A DNA stretch of 23,326 nt from Flavobacterium psychrophilum (GCA_022730285.1 DZCQ01000005.1:1-23326), one strand, 5' to 3'. Positions 15,894-23,035 are shown, numbered from the stretch's first letter. The notes: generated by a model from the sequence alone, not told the origin. Translations and numbers: made by a program.

Positions 15894-16733
15894 ATGAACA
15901 CAATACCTTGGATTATAGCTAAAGAGTTTGAAGATATTACTTATAAAAAATATAACGGCGTTGCCAGAATTGCCTTTAACAGACCAGATGTTCGAAACGC
16001 TTTTAGACCAAAAACCACTGCCGAGTTGCTACAAGCATTTCATGACGCACAAGAAGATACTTCTATTGGTGTGGTACTACTTTCTGCCGAAGGACCAAGT
16101 TCTAAAGATGATATTTGGTCATTTTGTAGTGGAGGAGATCAAAAAGCACGTGGACAACAAGGATACGTTGGAGAAGATGGTTACCATCGTTTAAACATAC
16201 TAGATGTGCAAAGGTTAATTCGATTTATGCCAAAAGCAGTAATATGTGTAGTACCAGGTTGGGCAGTAGGAGGCGGACATAGTTTACACGTAGTGTGCGA
16301 TTTGACACTTGCTAGTCTAGAAAATGCTATTTTTAAACAAACAGATGCTGATGTAACAAGTTTTGATGGTGGATATGGGTCTGCATATTTAGCTAAAATG
16401 GTTGGACAAAAAAAGGCTCGTGAAATTTTTTTTCTAGGAAGAAATTACTCTGCACAAGAGGCTTTTGAGATGGGAATGGTTAATGCAGTTGTTCCACATG
16501 ATAAACTGGAAGACACTGCCTATGAATGGGCCCAGGAAATTTTAGCAAAATCGCCAACTTCTATCAAAATGCTAAAATTTGCAATGAATTTAACTGATGA
16601 TGGAATGGTAGGACAGCAAGTTTTTGCTGGCGAAGCAACCAGACTTGCTTACATGACCGAAGAGGCTAAGGAAGGTAGAGACGCATTCTTAGAAAAAAGA
16701 AAACCAAATTTCGAAAAAAAATGGTTGCCATAA
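15894..16733 (+). CDS. menB: 1,4-dihydroxy-2-naphthoyl-CoA synthase
   Basis: This 279-residue crotonase-fold enzyme (EC 4.1.3.36) closes the second ring of menaquinone by converting o-succinylbenzoyl-CoA to 1,4-dihydroxy-2-naphthoyl-CoA. Diagnostic segments are CSGGDQKARG (78-87), GWAVGGGHSL (122-131), which forms the oxyanion hole region, and SFDGGYGSAYLA with D158. FKQTDADV carries Asp at residue 151, where E. coli MenB has the Gly that binds bicarbonate. This Asp marks the bicarbonate-independent MenB type, as in Mycobacterium tuberculosis. It follows cvfB with no gap and precedes menA by 42 bases, forming a cvfB-menB-menA unit. Confidence 0.96.
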   Translation: MNTIPWIIAKEFEDITYKKYNGVARIAFNRPDVRNAFRPKTTAELLQAFHDAQEDTSIGVVLLSAEGPSSKDDIWSFCSGGDQKARGQQGYVGEDGYHRLNILDVQRLIRFMPKAVICVVPGWAVGGGHSLHVVCDLTLASLENAIFKQTDADVTSFDGGYGSAYLAKMVGQKKAREIFFLGRNYSAQEAFEMGMVNAVVPHDKLEDTAYEWAQEILAKSPTSIKMLKFAMNLTDDGMVGQQVFAGEATRLAYMTEEAKEGRDAFLEKRKPNFEKKWLP

Positions 16734-16775
16734 ATTTGTTATACTTTAATTATTTTAACACAAAAATATTTTAAA

Positions 16776-17702
16776 ATGAATATAAAAACAAAACATTGGA
16801 TTCGGGCTGCAAGGCTCAATACCTTGCCACTCTCTGTCTCTGGGATAATTGTAGGAATTTTGTATTCTTATGCCAATGTTGTGGAAAAAAGTTTGTTTAA
16901 TTGGAATTTGTTTTTACTTGCAATACTTACAACCTTGGGGTTGCAAATTCTTTCTAATTTTGCAAATGATTATGGCGATGGTATAAAAGGTACCGATAAT
17001 TCTAATCGAGTGGGTCCAGAAAGAGCATTGCAAAGTGGTGTTATTTCTGCATCGGAAATGAAAAAAGCCATTGTTATTACTGCATTTTTAACCTTACTTG
17101 TGGCTGTTTTACTTATTTATACTGCATTTGATACTTCTTATGTCTATTTTTCATTGTTTTTTTTAGCACTTGGCATTGCAGCAATTATGGCTGCAATAAA
17201 ATATACTGTAGGAAAATCTGCTTATGGTTATAAGGGATTTGGGGATATTTTTGTTTTTGTCTTCTTCGGACTTATAAGCACATTGGGTTCTAGTTTTTTA
17301 TATTCTAAGCAGTTTTATTTTCCATTATTATTGCCAGGAGCAGCTATTGGATTGTTAAGTGTGGGAGTTCTAAACCTTAATAATATGCGAGACGAGGCTT
17401 CGGATAGAGAGTCTGACAAAAAAACTTTAGTGGTAATTATGGGAGGCAGAATAGCTAAGTGGTATCATTTTGGGCTGGTTGGTACGGCCTTGATTTTGCT
17501 TCTTGTTTTTGGAATTACGTATAATACTGTTGGGTTTAAACTGGAACAATATGCTTTTTTAGTTGCTTATTTTCCGGTGTTTGCTCATTTAAAATCGGTT
17601 TATAATTGTCCTAACCCAAAGGTTTTGAATCCTCAGTTAAAAAAATTGGCTATCAGTACTTTTTTAGTTTCACTTATTCTTGCCTTGGGACTTCTTTTTT
17701 AA
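16776..17702 (+). CDS. menA: 1,4-dihydroxy-2-naphthoate polyprenyltransferase
   Basis: This 308-residue UbiA-superfamily membrane enzyme attaches the polyprenyl side chain to 1,4-dihydroxy-2-naphthoate to give demethylmenaquinone. The first Asp-rich motif is NDYGD (64-68) and the second is NNMRDEASDRESD (D206, D210), both needed for magnesium and prenyl diphosphate binding. About eight or nine hydrophobic segments span the inner membrane. RVGPERALQSG after the first motif is typical of MenA rather than of UbiA or heme O synthase. It is the last gene of the unit with cvfB and menB; the 42-base gap shows no terminator. A structured element follows in the convergent spacer. Confidence 0.95.
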   Translation: MNIKTKHWIRAARLNTLPLSVSGIIVGILYSYANVVEKSLFNWNLFLLAILTTLGLQILSNFANDYGDGIKGTDNSNRVGPERALQSGVISASEMKKAIVITAFLTLLVAVLLIYTAFDTSYVYFSLFFLALGIAAIMAAIKYTVGKSAYGYKGFGDIFVFVFFGLISTLGSSFLYSKQFYFPLLLPGAAIGLLSVGVLNLNNMRDEASDRESDKKTLVVIMGGRIAKWYHFGLVGTALILLLVFGITYNTVGFKLEQYAFLVAYFPVFAHLKSVYNCPNPKVLNPQLKKLAISTFLVSLILALGLLF

Positions 17703-17732
17703 TTAAAAAGTGTATTTGTTGCAATTTTCCTT

Positions 17733-17835
17733 GCGTGAAGGATTGTCGTGGAGCTCTTTTCATATTTGGCAAAAAGCCAAATATGAAAAAGCGGGAACAG
17801 AAAGCCTGACCCGTAGTTTTTACGAAGGGTCACGC
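17733..17835. repeat. Structured intergenic element, probable flavobacterial dispersed repeat
   Basis: The ends form an inverted pair, GCGTGA (17733-17738) and TCACGC (17830-17835). Inside lie a 14-base perfect hairpin (17757-17789) and a second stem-loop with TGACC (from 17806) paired to GGTCA, whose inner CGTA/TACG pairs around GTTTT. The whole 103-base tract could fold as one branched structure. It is clearly richer in G+C than its flanks. I recall similar intergenic elements in other flavobacteria, with ends like GGGCGTG and CTCACGC and a variable central hairpin, but could not check this. It lies between the convergent menA and saccharopine dehydrogenase genes, where it can end transcripts from both sides. 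Confidence 0.7.
17757..17789. terminator. Bidirectional terminator hairpin between menA and the saccharopine dehydrogenase gene
   Basis: A perfect 14-base stem ends in CATATTTGGC (17761-17770) and GCCAAATATG (17776-17785) around the loop AAAAA. TTTT precedes the core stem and AAAA follows it, so the flanking T tracts are short in either direction. It sits within the 17733-17835 element, 55 bases after menA. Confidence 0.6.
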
Positions 17836-17846
17836 CCAAATTAATA

Positions 17847-19211
17847 TTAAATTTTGTCGGGATTGTATCCAATATAAGGCATATTTGTTTCGTTAAAATG
17901 TATGCCATACTCTTCTAGTTCTTTTAAAATAGGGAGATATACTTCTTTGCGAATGGGGAGTTGTACGCCTGGCGTTGTTATTTTGCCATTTAGGATTAAT
18001 AGGGTTGCTATTGCTACGGGGAGTCCTACGGTTTTTGCCATTGCTGTATAGGTTTGGTTATCGCCAATACATACCATTTTGGAGTCTATTTGTTTTTGTT
18101 TTCCATTTATTTCGTATCCAAATTTATGATACATTACAATCATATCTTTGTCTTCTGGCTGTAGTGTCCAACTGTCAGTGAGTATTCGTTCTAGTATTTG
18201 TGCTGGAGTAGCGTTTTTAATTCCTACAATTTTGTTTGAATTAAAAATATCTAATTCCACTAATTTTTCCCACATAATATCGTCTTGTTCAATTCCTAAG
18301 TTTAGTCTCAGCTTTATTTCAACCGAGTCTGTTGGGTGGTATGGTAGAAATAAATTGACAAAATCTCGGTAACTTATATTTTCGGAATTGTCTATTACAT
18401 ATGTGTCGTCTGTCATGCCAAGTTGCACAAACATATTCCAAGCTTTAGAATATCCTACTCTACGAATAGTTCCACGATATAGAGTCAAAATATTGTCTAA
18501 TCCATAAATACTTCGGTATTTTAACGAATCTCTATTTGCATAGCCTTCAAATCTTCCGTAGCCTTCCACTTCTAAAAATTCTGTTCGTCTAAATAACTTT
18601 TGGTAAGGAATGTATTTGTAGGTTCCTTCTTGTATAAATTTTGCAGCACCTCCTTGTCCCGACAAAACTACGTTTCTGGGTGCCCATGTGAATTTGTAAT
18701 TCCATAAATTATTATCAGATTCGGGAGCAACTAAACCACCACAGAAGGATTCAAAGAGTAATATTTTGCCGTTTTTTTCTCTTATCTCATCAATTATTTT
18801 CATGGCACTCATGTGGTCTATTCCTGGGTCTAAACCTATTTCGTTCATGAAAATTAGATTGTTTTCCTTGACAGCTTGGTCTAATTCTTGCATCGCATCG
18901 CTGATATAGGAGGCAGTAACCATGTGTTTTTTGTGATAGATGCAGTCTTTGGCTACCTCTATATGTAAATGTGCAGGAAGCATAGAAATAACAATGTCTG
19001 CTTTTTTTATTTCTCGTTTACGCTGACTTTCGTCAAAAATGTCTAAGGCAATAGCAGTTGCATTTTTATGATTATTTATCTTTTTAAGGGCAAGTTCTAC
19101 CGATATGTCTCCAATTGTTAAATGTAATTGTTCGGCTTCCGATTTGTCTAAAAGATATTTTATTAAGGATGATGCAGATCTGCCCGCACCTATTATCAAT
19201 ACATTTCTCAT
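17847..19211 (-). CDS. Saccharopine dehydrogenase-like protein (LYS9 type)
   Basis: This 454-residue protein has an N-terminal Rossmann fold, NVLIIGAGRSASSLIKYLL, with G8, G10 and the S-x-S pattern of the saccharopine reductase family. A central segment follows, ALDIFDESQRKREIKKADIVISMLPAHLH and NEIGLDPGIDHMSAM. The C-terminal saccharopine dehydrogenase domain contains ESFCGGLVAPESDNNLWNYKF. The eukaryotic relative (EC 1.5.1.10) couples aminoadipate semialdehyde and glutamate. In bacteria the role is less settled; lysine degradation is possible. As DapD shows lysine is made by the diaminopimelate route here, an aminoadipate synthesis role is unlikely. No lysine-ketoglutarate reductase partner is in the window. 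It is a single gene divergent from the DUF423 gene, with candidate promoters in the spacer. The 3' side is closed by the hairpin at 17757-17789. Confidence 0.88.
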   Translation of the reverse strand: MRNVLIIGAGRSASSLIKYLLDKSEAEQLHLTIGDISVELALKKINNHKNATAIALDIFDESQRKREIKKADIVISMLPAHLHIEVAKDCIYHKKHMVTASYISDAMQELDQAVKENNLIFMNEIGLDPGIDHMSAMKIIDEIREKNGKILLFESFCGGLVAPESDNNLWNYKFTWAPRNVVLSGQGGAAKFIQEGTYKYIPYQKLFRRTEFLEVEGYGRFEGYANRDSLKYRSIYGLDNILTLYRGTIRRVGYSKAWNMFVQLGMTDDTYVIDNSENISYRDFVNLFLPYHPTDSVEIKLRLNLGIEQDDIMWEKLVELDIFNSNKIVGIKNATPAQILERILTDSWTLQPEDKDMIVMYHKFGYEINGKQKQIDSKMVCIGDNQTYTAMAKTVGLPVAIATLLILNGKITTPGVQLPIRKEVYLPILKELEEYGIHFNETNMPYIGYNPDKI

Positions 19212-19233
19212 TTTTTGTTATTAAATTGTAATA

Positions 19234-19241
19234 CAAATGTA
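19234..19241 (-). promoter_or_regulatory. Candidate -7 element for the saccharopine dehydrogenase-like gene
   Basis: The minus strand reads TACATTTG, matching TAnnTTTG, 22 bases before the ATG at 19211. No TTG lies at a standard distance (the nearest is about 31 bases away), so confidence is moderate to low. Confidence 0.4.
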
Positions 19242-19252
19242 ATAAAATGTTC

Positions 19253-19260
19253 TATTTTTG
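19253..19260 (+). promoter_or_regulatory. Candidate -7 element for the DUF423 gene
   Basis: TATTTTTG matches TAnnTTTG and has a TTG (19226-19228) 24 bases upstream, slightly beyond the usual spacing. The ATG at 19300 follows after about 40 bases. It overlaps the divergent promoter region of the saccharopine dehydrogenase-like gene. Confidence 0.45.
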
Positions 19261-19299
19261 TAGTCTAAAATACAAATAGATTGACACTAAATTAATTTT

Positions 19300-19686
19300 A
19301 TGGAAAAGAAAATTGTACTTATTGCTTTACTATTCGGATTTATATCCATTGTTCTTGGGGCTTTTGGTGCCCATGCCTTGAAAAAAGTGTTGCAAACAGA
19401 ACAGCTTAATTCTTTTGAAGTTGGAGTTAGATATTTAATGTACCATGCTATTTTCTTGCTTTTTATTAGCAATACTTCCTCGCTTTTGTCTAACCAAAAA
19501 AGCACTATATTTTATCTTACAGTTTTGGGAGTTTTCTTGTTTTCTGGGTCTATTTTTCTTCTTGCAACTAGTGCTATATCAGGCATTAATTTTAAATTTT
19601 TAGGACCCATAACTCCAATAGGAGGGTTATTGCTTATTAGTGCTTGGGGAATGTCTTTTTATTACATTATCCTAAAAAAAGGATAA
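19300..19686 (+). CDS. DUF423 family small membrane protein (YgdD-like)
   Basis: This 128-residue inner-membrane protein has four hydrophobic segments, at about residues 5-22, 45-65, 70-92 and 98-122. The N-terminal GFISIVLGAFGAHALKK and central FEVGVRYLMYHAIFLLF are the signature of DUF423 (E. coli YgdD, Bacillus YwdK). The end, GPITPIGGLLLISAWGMSFYYI, also fits. The length is normal. The function is not established. It is divergent from the saccharopine dehydrogenase-like gene and followed by pckA, which has its own promoter. A short hairpin covers the last codons. Confidence 0.92.
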   Translation: MEKKIVLIALLFGFISIVLGAFGAHALKKVLQTEQLNSFEVGVRYLMYHAIFLLFISNTSSLLSNQKSTIFYLTVLGVFLFSGSIFLLATSAISGINFKFLGPITPIGGLLLISAWGMSFYYIILKKG

Positions 19687-19687
19687 T
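19666..19687 (+). terminator. Weak hairpin over the DUF423 stop codon
   Basis: ATTATCC (19666-19672) and GGATAAT (19681-19687) form a 7-base perfect stem with an 8-base A-rich loop. The stem includes the TAA stop. No T run follows, so termination would be inefficient. Confidence 0.3.
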
Positions 19688-19703
19688 ATTAAAATAATAT
19701 TTA

Positions 19704-19711
19704 TACTTTTG
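19704..19711 (+). promoter_or_regulatory. Bacteroidota -7 element for pckA
   Basis: TACTTTTG matches TAnnTTTG and lies 32 bases upstream of the pckA ATG. The expected TTG about 20 bases upstream is not visible. Separate expression of pckA from the DUF423 gene is therefore likely but only half supported. Confidence 0.5.
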
Positions 19712-19743
19712 CACTTTTAGAATATACAACACACTTACATAAT

Positions 19744-21369
19744 ATGGAACAAAATACCATGTCTTCGCAATCGATTTCGTTAGAAAAATACGGAATTAAA
19801 AATGTTACAGAAATTATTTACAATCCTTCTTTTGAATTTTTATATAATGAAGAATTAAACCCTAACCTAGAAGGGTATGAGAAAGGACAGCTTACTAATT
19901 TAGGAGCTGTAAATGTTATGACTGGAGAGTTTACAGGACGTTCTCCAAAAGACAAGTACATAGTAAAAGATGCAGTTACAGAAAATACTGTTTGGTGGAC
20001 ATCTGATAAAGCAGTTAATGATAACAAAGCAATTACTACAGATACTTGGAATGCTTTAAAAGAAAATGCGGTTACTCAATTATCTAACAAAAAGCTTTTT
20101 GTAGTCGATGCCTTTTGTGGTGCCAACGAAAACTCCAAACTCAAAGTTCGATTTATTGTGGAAGTTGCATGGCAAGCACATTTTGTAAAAAATATGTTTA
20201 TTAGACCTACAAATGCCGAATTAGAAAACTTTGGAGAGCCTGATTTTGTGGTAATAAACGCTTCTAAAACCACATTTAAAGACTATGCAAAATATAATCT
20301 TAATTCCGATGTGTATGTAGCTTTTAATCTAACCGAAAAAATACAGCTTATAGGAGGAACTTGGTATGGGGGTGAGATGAAAAAAGGACTTTTTTCTATC
20401 ATGAATTATTATTTGCCTCTTGAAGGAATTGCCTCTATGCATTGTTCTGCAAATAAAGGAGTTGCCGGAGATGTTGCTGTGTTTTTTGGACTCTCAGGAA
20501 CAGGAAAAACAACACTATCAACCGATCCAAAACGCGAATTGATAGGCGATGATGAACACGGTTGGGACGAGGAAGGTGTTTTTAATTTTGAAGGAGGTTG
20601 TTATGCCAAAACTATCGATTTAAGTCAAGCAAACGAACCAGATATTTACAATGCAATTAAAAAAGATGCTCTTTTAGAAAATGTTTCGGTAAATGAAAAT
20701 GGCGTAATAGATTTTTCAGATGTATCGCTTACACAAAACACTAGAGTTTCTTATCCAATTAATCATATTCAAAATATTGTTGCTCCTGTTTCTAAAGCGG
20801 GACATGCAACAAAAGTTATTTTTTTAACTGCCGATGCCTTTGGTGTAATGCCTCCGGTTTCTAAGCTTACTCCAGAACAAACTAAGTATTATTTCTTATC
20901 AGGGTTTACTGCAAAATTAGCTGGAACAGAACGTGGTGTTACAGAACCACAACCTACATTTTCGGCTTGCTTCGGAAAAGCATTTTTGTCTTTGCACCCT
21001 ACAAAATATGGACAAGAATTAGTAAAAAAAATGGTGCAACATAAGGCTACTGCCTATATGGTGAATACTGGCTGGAATGGAACGGGAAAAAGAATTTCTA
21101 TTAAAGATACCCGAGCAATTATCGATTCTATTTTAAATAATTCTATCGAAGAGGTTGCCACCACAATAGTCCCTATTTTTAATTTTGTTGTGCCTACCGA
21201 ATTGCCAAATGTAAATACTTCTATTCTTGACCCAAGATTTTCTTATAATGAGGAATCAGAATGGACGGACAAAGCAATGGGACTAGCTAAAAAATTTATT
21301 GAAAACTTCCAGCAATATACGGACAATGAAGAAGGAAAAAATTTAGTAAACGCAGGTCCTAAATTATAG
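19744..21369 (+). CDS. pckA: Phosphoenolpyruvate carboxykinase (ATP)
   Basis: This 541-residue cytoplasmic enzyme (EC 4.1.1.49) converts oxaloacetate and ATP to phosphoenolpyruvate and CO2, the entry step of gluconeogenesis. Landmarks are [14 protein letters not shown] (oxaloacetate-binding Arg at about residue 66), [15 protein letters not shown], the P-loop GLSGTGKT (249-256), and the metal-binding [11 protein letters not shown] (267-276). The ATP-type fold and length (about 540) set it apart from the longer GTP enzyme. It has its own promoter element at 19704-19711. The block of inverted repeats and a terminator at 21440-21629 closes the 3' side. With Mqo supplying oxaloacetate, it fits growth on amino acids and peptides, which the secreted aminopeptidase would provide. 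Confidence 0.98.
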   Translation: MEQNTMSSQSISLEKYGIKNVTEIIYNPSFEFLYNEELNPNLEGYEKGQLTNLGAVNVMTGEFTGRSPKDKYIVKDAVTENTVWWTSDKAVNDNKAITTDTWNALKENAVTQLSNKKLFVVDAFCGANENSKLKVRFIVEVAWQAHFVKNMFIRPTNAELENFGEPDFVVINASKTTFKDYAKYNLNSDVYVAFNLTEKIQLIGGTWYGGEMKKGLFSIMNYYLPLEGIASMHCSANKGVAGDVAVFFGLSGTGKTTLSTDPKRELIGDDEHGWDEEGVFNFEGGCYAKTIDLSQANEPDIYNAIKKDALLENVSVNENGVIDFSDVSLTQNTRVSYPINHIQNIVAPVSKAGHATKVIFLTADAFGVMPPVSKLTPEQTKYYFLSGFTAKLAGTERGVTEPQPTFSACFGKAFLSLHPTKYGQELVKKMVQHKATAYMVNTGWNGTGKRISIKDTRAIIDSILNNSIEEVATTIVPIFNFVVPTELPNVNTSILDPRFSYNEESEWTDKAMGLAKKFIENFQQYTDNEEGKNLVNAGPKL

Positions 21370-21439
21370 TTTTTTGTTGCTCACAAAAATAGTTAAAACT
21401 ATGCACTTTTAGCGCATTTACCTTTAAGGTTCTAAAAAA

Positions 21440-21504
21440 TTTAACACGAATTTCACAAATTCACACAAATTTAATTCGTGCAAATTTGTGAAATTCGTGT
21501 TAAA
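21440..21504. repeat. 65-base palindrome built of six CACRAATT-type units
   Basis: Outer arms 21440-21461 and 21483-21504 are perfectly complementary over 22 bases. The inner part continues the symmetry around 21472, with only three mismatched pairs in 32. Each arm consists of three 8-base units at 9-10 base spacing: CACGAATT, CACAAATT, CACAAATT on the left and AATTCGTG, AATTTGTG, AATTCGTG on the right. I recall similar AATTCGTG-rich palindromes between genes in other flavobacteria, unverified. It lies 70 bases after pckA. It could act as a transcript-end structure or be a dispersed repeat. Confidence 0.8.
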
Positions 21505-21525
21505 AAATTAAAGTTTAGCGAGCTT

Positions 21526-21542
21526 GCAGACTTTCAGTCTGC
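21526..21542. repeat. Short hairpin with 6-base stem
   Basis: GCAGAC (21526-21531) and GTCTGC (21537-21542) pair around the loop TTTCA. It is one of a row of inverted repeats between pckA and the lipoprotein gene. No T run follows, so it is not a terminator by itself. Confidence 0.5.
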
Positions 21543-21553
21543 CGAGCCAAATC

Positions 21554-21587
21554 TATGAACGTCCAGTCCATAGTGGTTTAGTTCATA
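21554..21587. repeat. Inverted repeat TATGAAC/GTTCATA
   Basis: TATGAAC (21554-21560) and GTTCATA (21581-21587) are perfectly complementary across a 20-base loop. A competing smaller pairing, CTATG (21553-21557) with CATAG (21569-21573), is also possible. It abuts the terminator at 21590. Confidence 0.4.
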
Positions 21588-21589
21588 CA

Positions 21590-21629
21590 AAAAAAGCTTT
21601 GCAAATAGGATACTTTGCAAAGCTTTTTT
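21590..21629. terminator. Strong bidirectional terminator between pckA and the lipoprotein gene
   Basis: A perfect 16-base stem has arms at 21590-21605 and 21614-21629, centred on GCTTTGCAAA and TTTGCAAAGC, with an 8-base loop. One arm begins with an A run and the other ends with six T, so it can end transcripts from both strands. This is right for convergent genes. Confidence 0.88.
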
Positions 21630-21655
21630 ACTTAAAAAGATATTTTATATTTTAC

Positions 21656-22534
21656 TTAATTCCCTATCACAATGGTATAAGAGTTTCCGTTAATAATAAA
21701 TATTGCAGAATTATCGCAAGTTCCATCTCCATAATTTAGCGTAGCAGAATTAGAATTTCTTGTAAATGTAATAATCCCTTGTACTATTAGAGGTTTGTTT
21801 TGTAAATAACAACTCGCTTTCACTATTAGTGGTGTTGTGATAGTACTAGTTTGGATTGTAGTACTTGGAAAAGTAGTAGTCCAACTTCCTGTTATTTGAT
21901 ATACATTGTCTGTCCAAGTATCTACAGTGTCGTATCCAGAAGTTATTTCTCTAACTCTCTGTCCAATTCTGGTATAAGAATTTCCGTCAGGAAAAGTAGC
22001 TACAAAATCCATATTCATAGTAACAATAGGATGACTAGGGCTATTTGGGGTAGCAACAGACATTACTCTTGTAAAACTTTTATTGCCATTAAATCTTATA
22101 TTATTATGATAAAAATTCTCAAAAGTATAAGTAATGGTGTGTGTGGTAGCGTTTGGATCGTAAACAAATGTAATAATAATTTTTCCTTTCACAACATTTC
22201 CATTGTATAATGTACAACCAGTTGTGCCATAATCTATTGTTTTAGTAACTAATGTACCCACAGGAACAGCAGTTCCAAATGCAGGATTTCTAGTAATAGT
22301 TGCACAGGGAGCAAAAACAGATACTGCTACTTCTAATCCACGACCAGATGTGCTATTCTCATAAGTAGCACTTTCTTGCTCTTCTACAATGTCTGTAACA
22401 TCATTGTTTGCAATTTCAATTTTGTTATTTGCAGTTGCTTCCTCTGCGGTGATTGTAGTTCCGTCTTTCTCTTTACTACAGCTCATCATCACTAAAGATA
22501 ATGCGATTCCGAATGTTAAAAATTTCATTTTCAT
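21656..22534 (-). CDS. Flavobacterial lipoprotein of unknown function
   Basis: This 292-residue protein begins with a lipoprotein signal, KFLTFGIALSLVMMSC, with the lipidated Cys at residue 19. Acidic and basic residues follow (SKEKD), somewhat like the surface-export signals described for Bacteroidota lipoproteins, so it may reach the cell surface. Residues about 25-70 are a low-complexity acidic linker. The rest is rich in Thr, Ser, Asn and aromatic residues in alternating patterns, typical of a beta-rich extracellular domain. Four further cysteines (in FAPCATI, TTGCTLY, KASCYL and DGTCDN) could form two disulfides. I recall similar unnamed proteins in Flavobacterium but know no function. 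It is a single gene, divergent from the T9SS gene and convergent with pckA. Either Met1 or Met3 may be the start. Confidence 0.85.
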   Translation of the reverse strand: MKMKFLTFGIALSLVMMSCSKEKDGTTITAEEATANNKIEIANNDVTDIVEEQESATYENSTSGRGLEVAVSVFAPCATITRNPAFGTAVPVGTLVTKTIDYGTTGCTLYNGNVVKGKIIITFVYDPNATTHTITYTFENFYHNNIRFNGNKSFTRVMSVATPNSPSHPIVTMNMDFVATFPDGNSYTRIGQRVREITSGYDTVDTWTDNVYQITGSWTTTFPSTTIQTSTITTPLIVKASCYLQNKPLIVQGIITFTRNSNSATLNYGDGTCDNSAIFIINGNSYTIVIGN

Positions 22535-22571
22535 AATATATAAATTTTAAAGTTTATAAATATAAGACTAT

Positions 22572-22579
22572 CAAAGTTA
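22572..22579 (-). promoter_or_regulatory. Candidate -7 element for the lipoprotein gene
   Basis: The minus strand reads TAACTTTG, a full TAnnTTTG match, 37 bases upstream of the ATG. The same octamer occurs at 22670-22677 on the plus strand for the divergent gene. A -33 partner is not obvious. Confidence 0.45.
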
Positions 22580-22661
22580 AAAAAGGTTTAATGTAATTGT
22601 ATTTTTTTTTAATTTATTTTGCGTTTTTAAAAAAAATAATAAAACGGCATACTTTTTGAAA

Positions 22662-22677
22662 TATTTTTGTAACTTTG
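22662..22677 (+). promoter_or_regulatory. Two adjacent -7 matches for the T9SS mini-protein gene
   Basis: TATTTTTG (22662-22669) and TAACTTTG (22670-22677) both match TAnnTTTG and abut one another. The ATG at 22694 follows the second by 16 bases, leaving a very short leader. No TTG occurs at the standard distance for either. Confidence 0.45.
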
Positions 22678-22693
22678 TCTATTATTTATAAAA

Positions 22694-23035
22694 ATGAAGA
22701 AAAACTACACACTATCATTACTAATATCTCTTTTATTTTCTTTGCAATTGCTTGCACAAGAAAGTAAGGACTCTTCTTTTTATCTTAAAAATCAGGATCA
22801 ACCTATTGAAAATTTGAGTGTATATCCCAATCCTGTAGATAATAATCGTATTTATATCTCTTCTAAAAATAATGCTCCAAAAGAAATAGAAATATACGAT
22901 GTGTTAGGGAAACGTGTGTTACAAGCAACGGTTACTACTAAAGAACTAAATATCACACCACTAACTCCAGGTGTATATCTTATAAAAATTAAAGAGGGAG
23001 ACTTGCGTGTTACTAGAAAACTTATAGTAAAGTAA
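22694..23035 (+). CDS. Very short secreted protein consisting mainly of a T9SS type A sorting domain
   Basis: This 113-residue protein has a Sec signal peptide (residues 1 to about 21, MKKNYTLSLLISLLFSLQLLA). A linker of about 18 residues follows, then a complete type A C-terminal sorting domain (about 41-113) with the conserved YPNP (44-47), IYDVLGKRV, GVYLIKI and the final RKLIVK. Such domains direct cargo through the T9SS and are normally removed or used to attach a much larger passenger. Here almost no passenger exists. It is divergent from the lipoprotein gene and followed after about 110 bases by another exported protein whose first residues, MKKNYTL, are identical. It may be a remnant, a small surface protein, or a decoy; the ORF itself is intact, with promoter and stop. 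Confidence 0.88.
   Translation: MKKNYTLSLLISLLFSLQLLAQESKDSSFYLKNQDQPIENLSVYPNPVDNNRIYISSKNNAPKEIEIYDVLGKRVLQATVTTKELNITPLTPGVYLIKIKEGDLRVTRKLIVK

Noticed and set aside
21524..21739. Plus-strand open frame of 71 codons between pckA and the lipoprotein gene
   Set aside because: It runs through the inverted repeats and terminator and into the antisense of the lipoprotein 3' end; composition fits chance.
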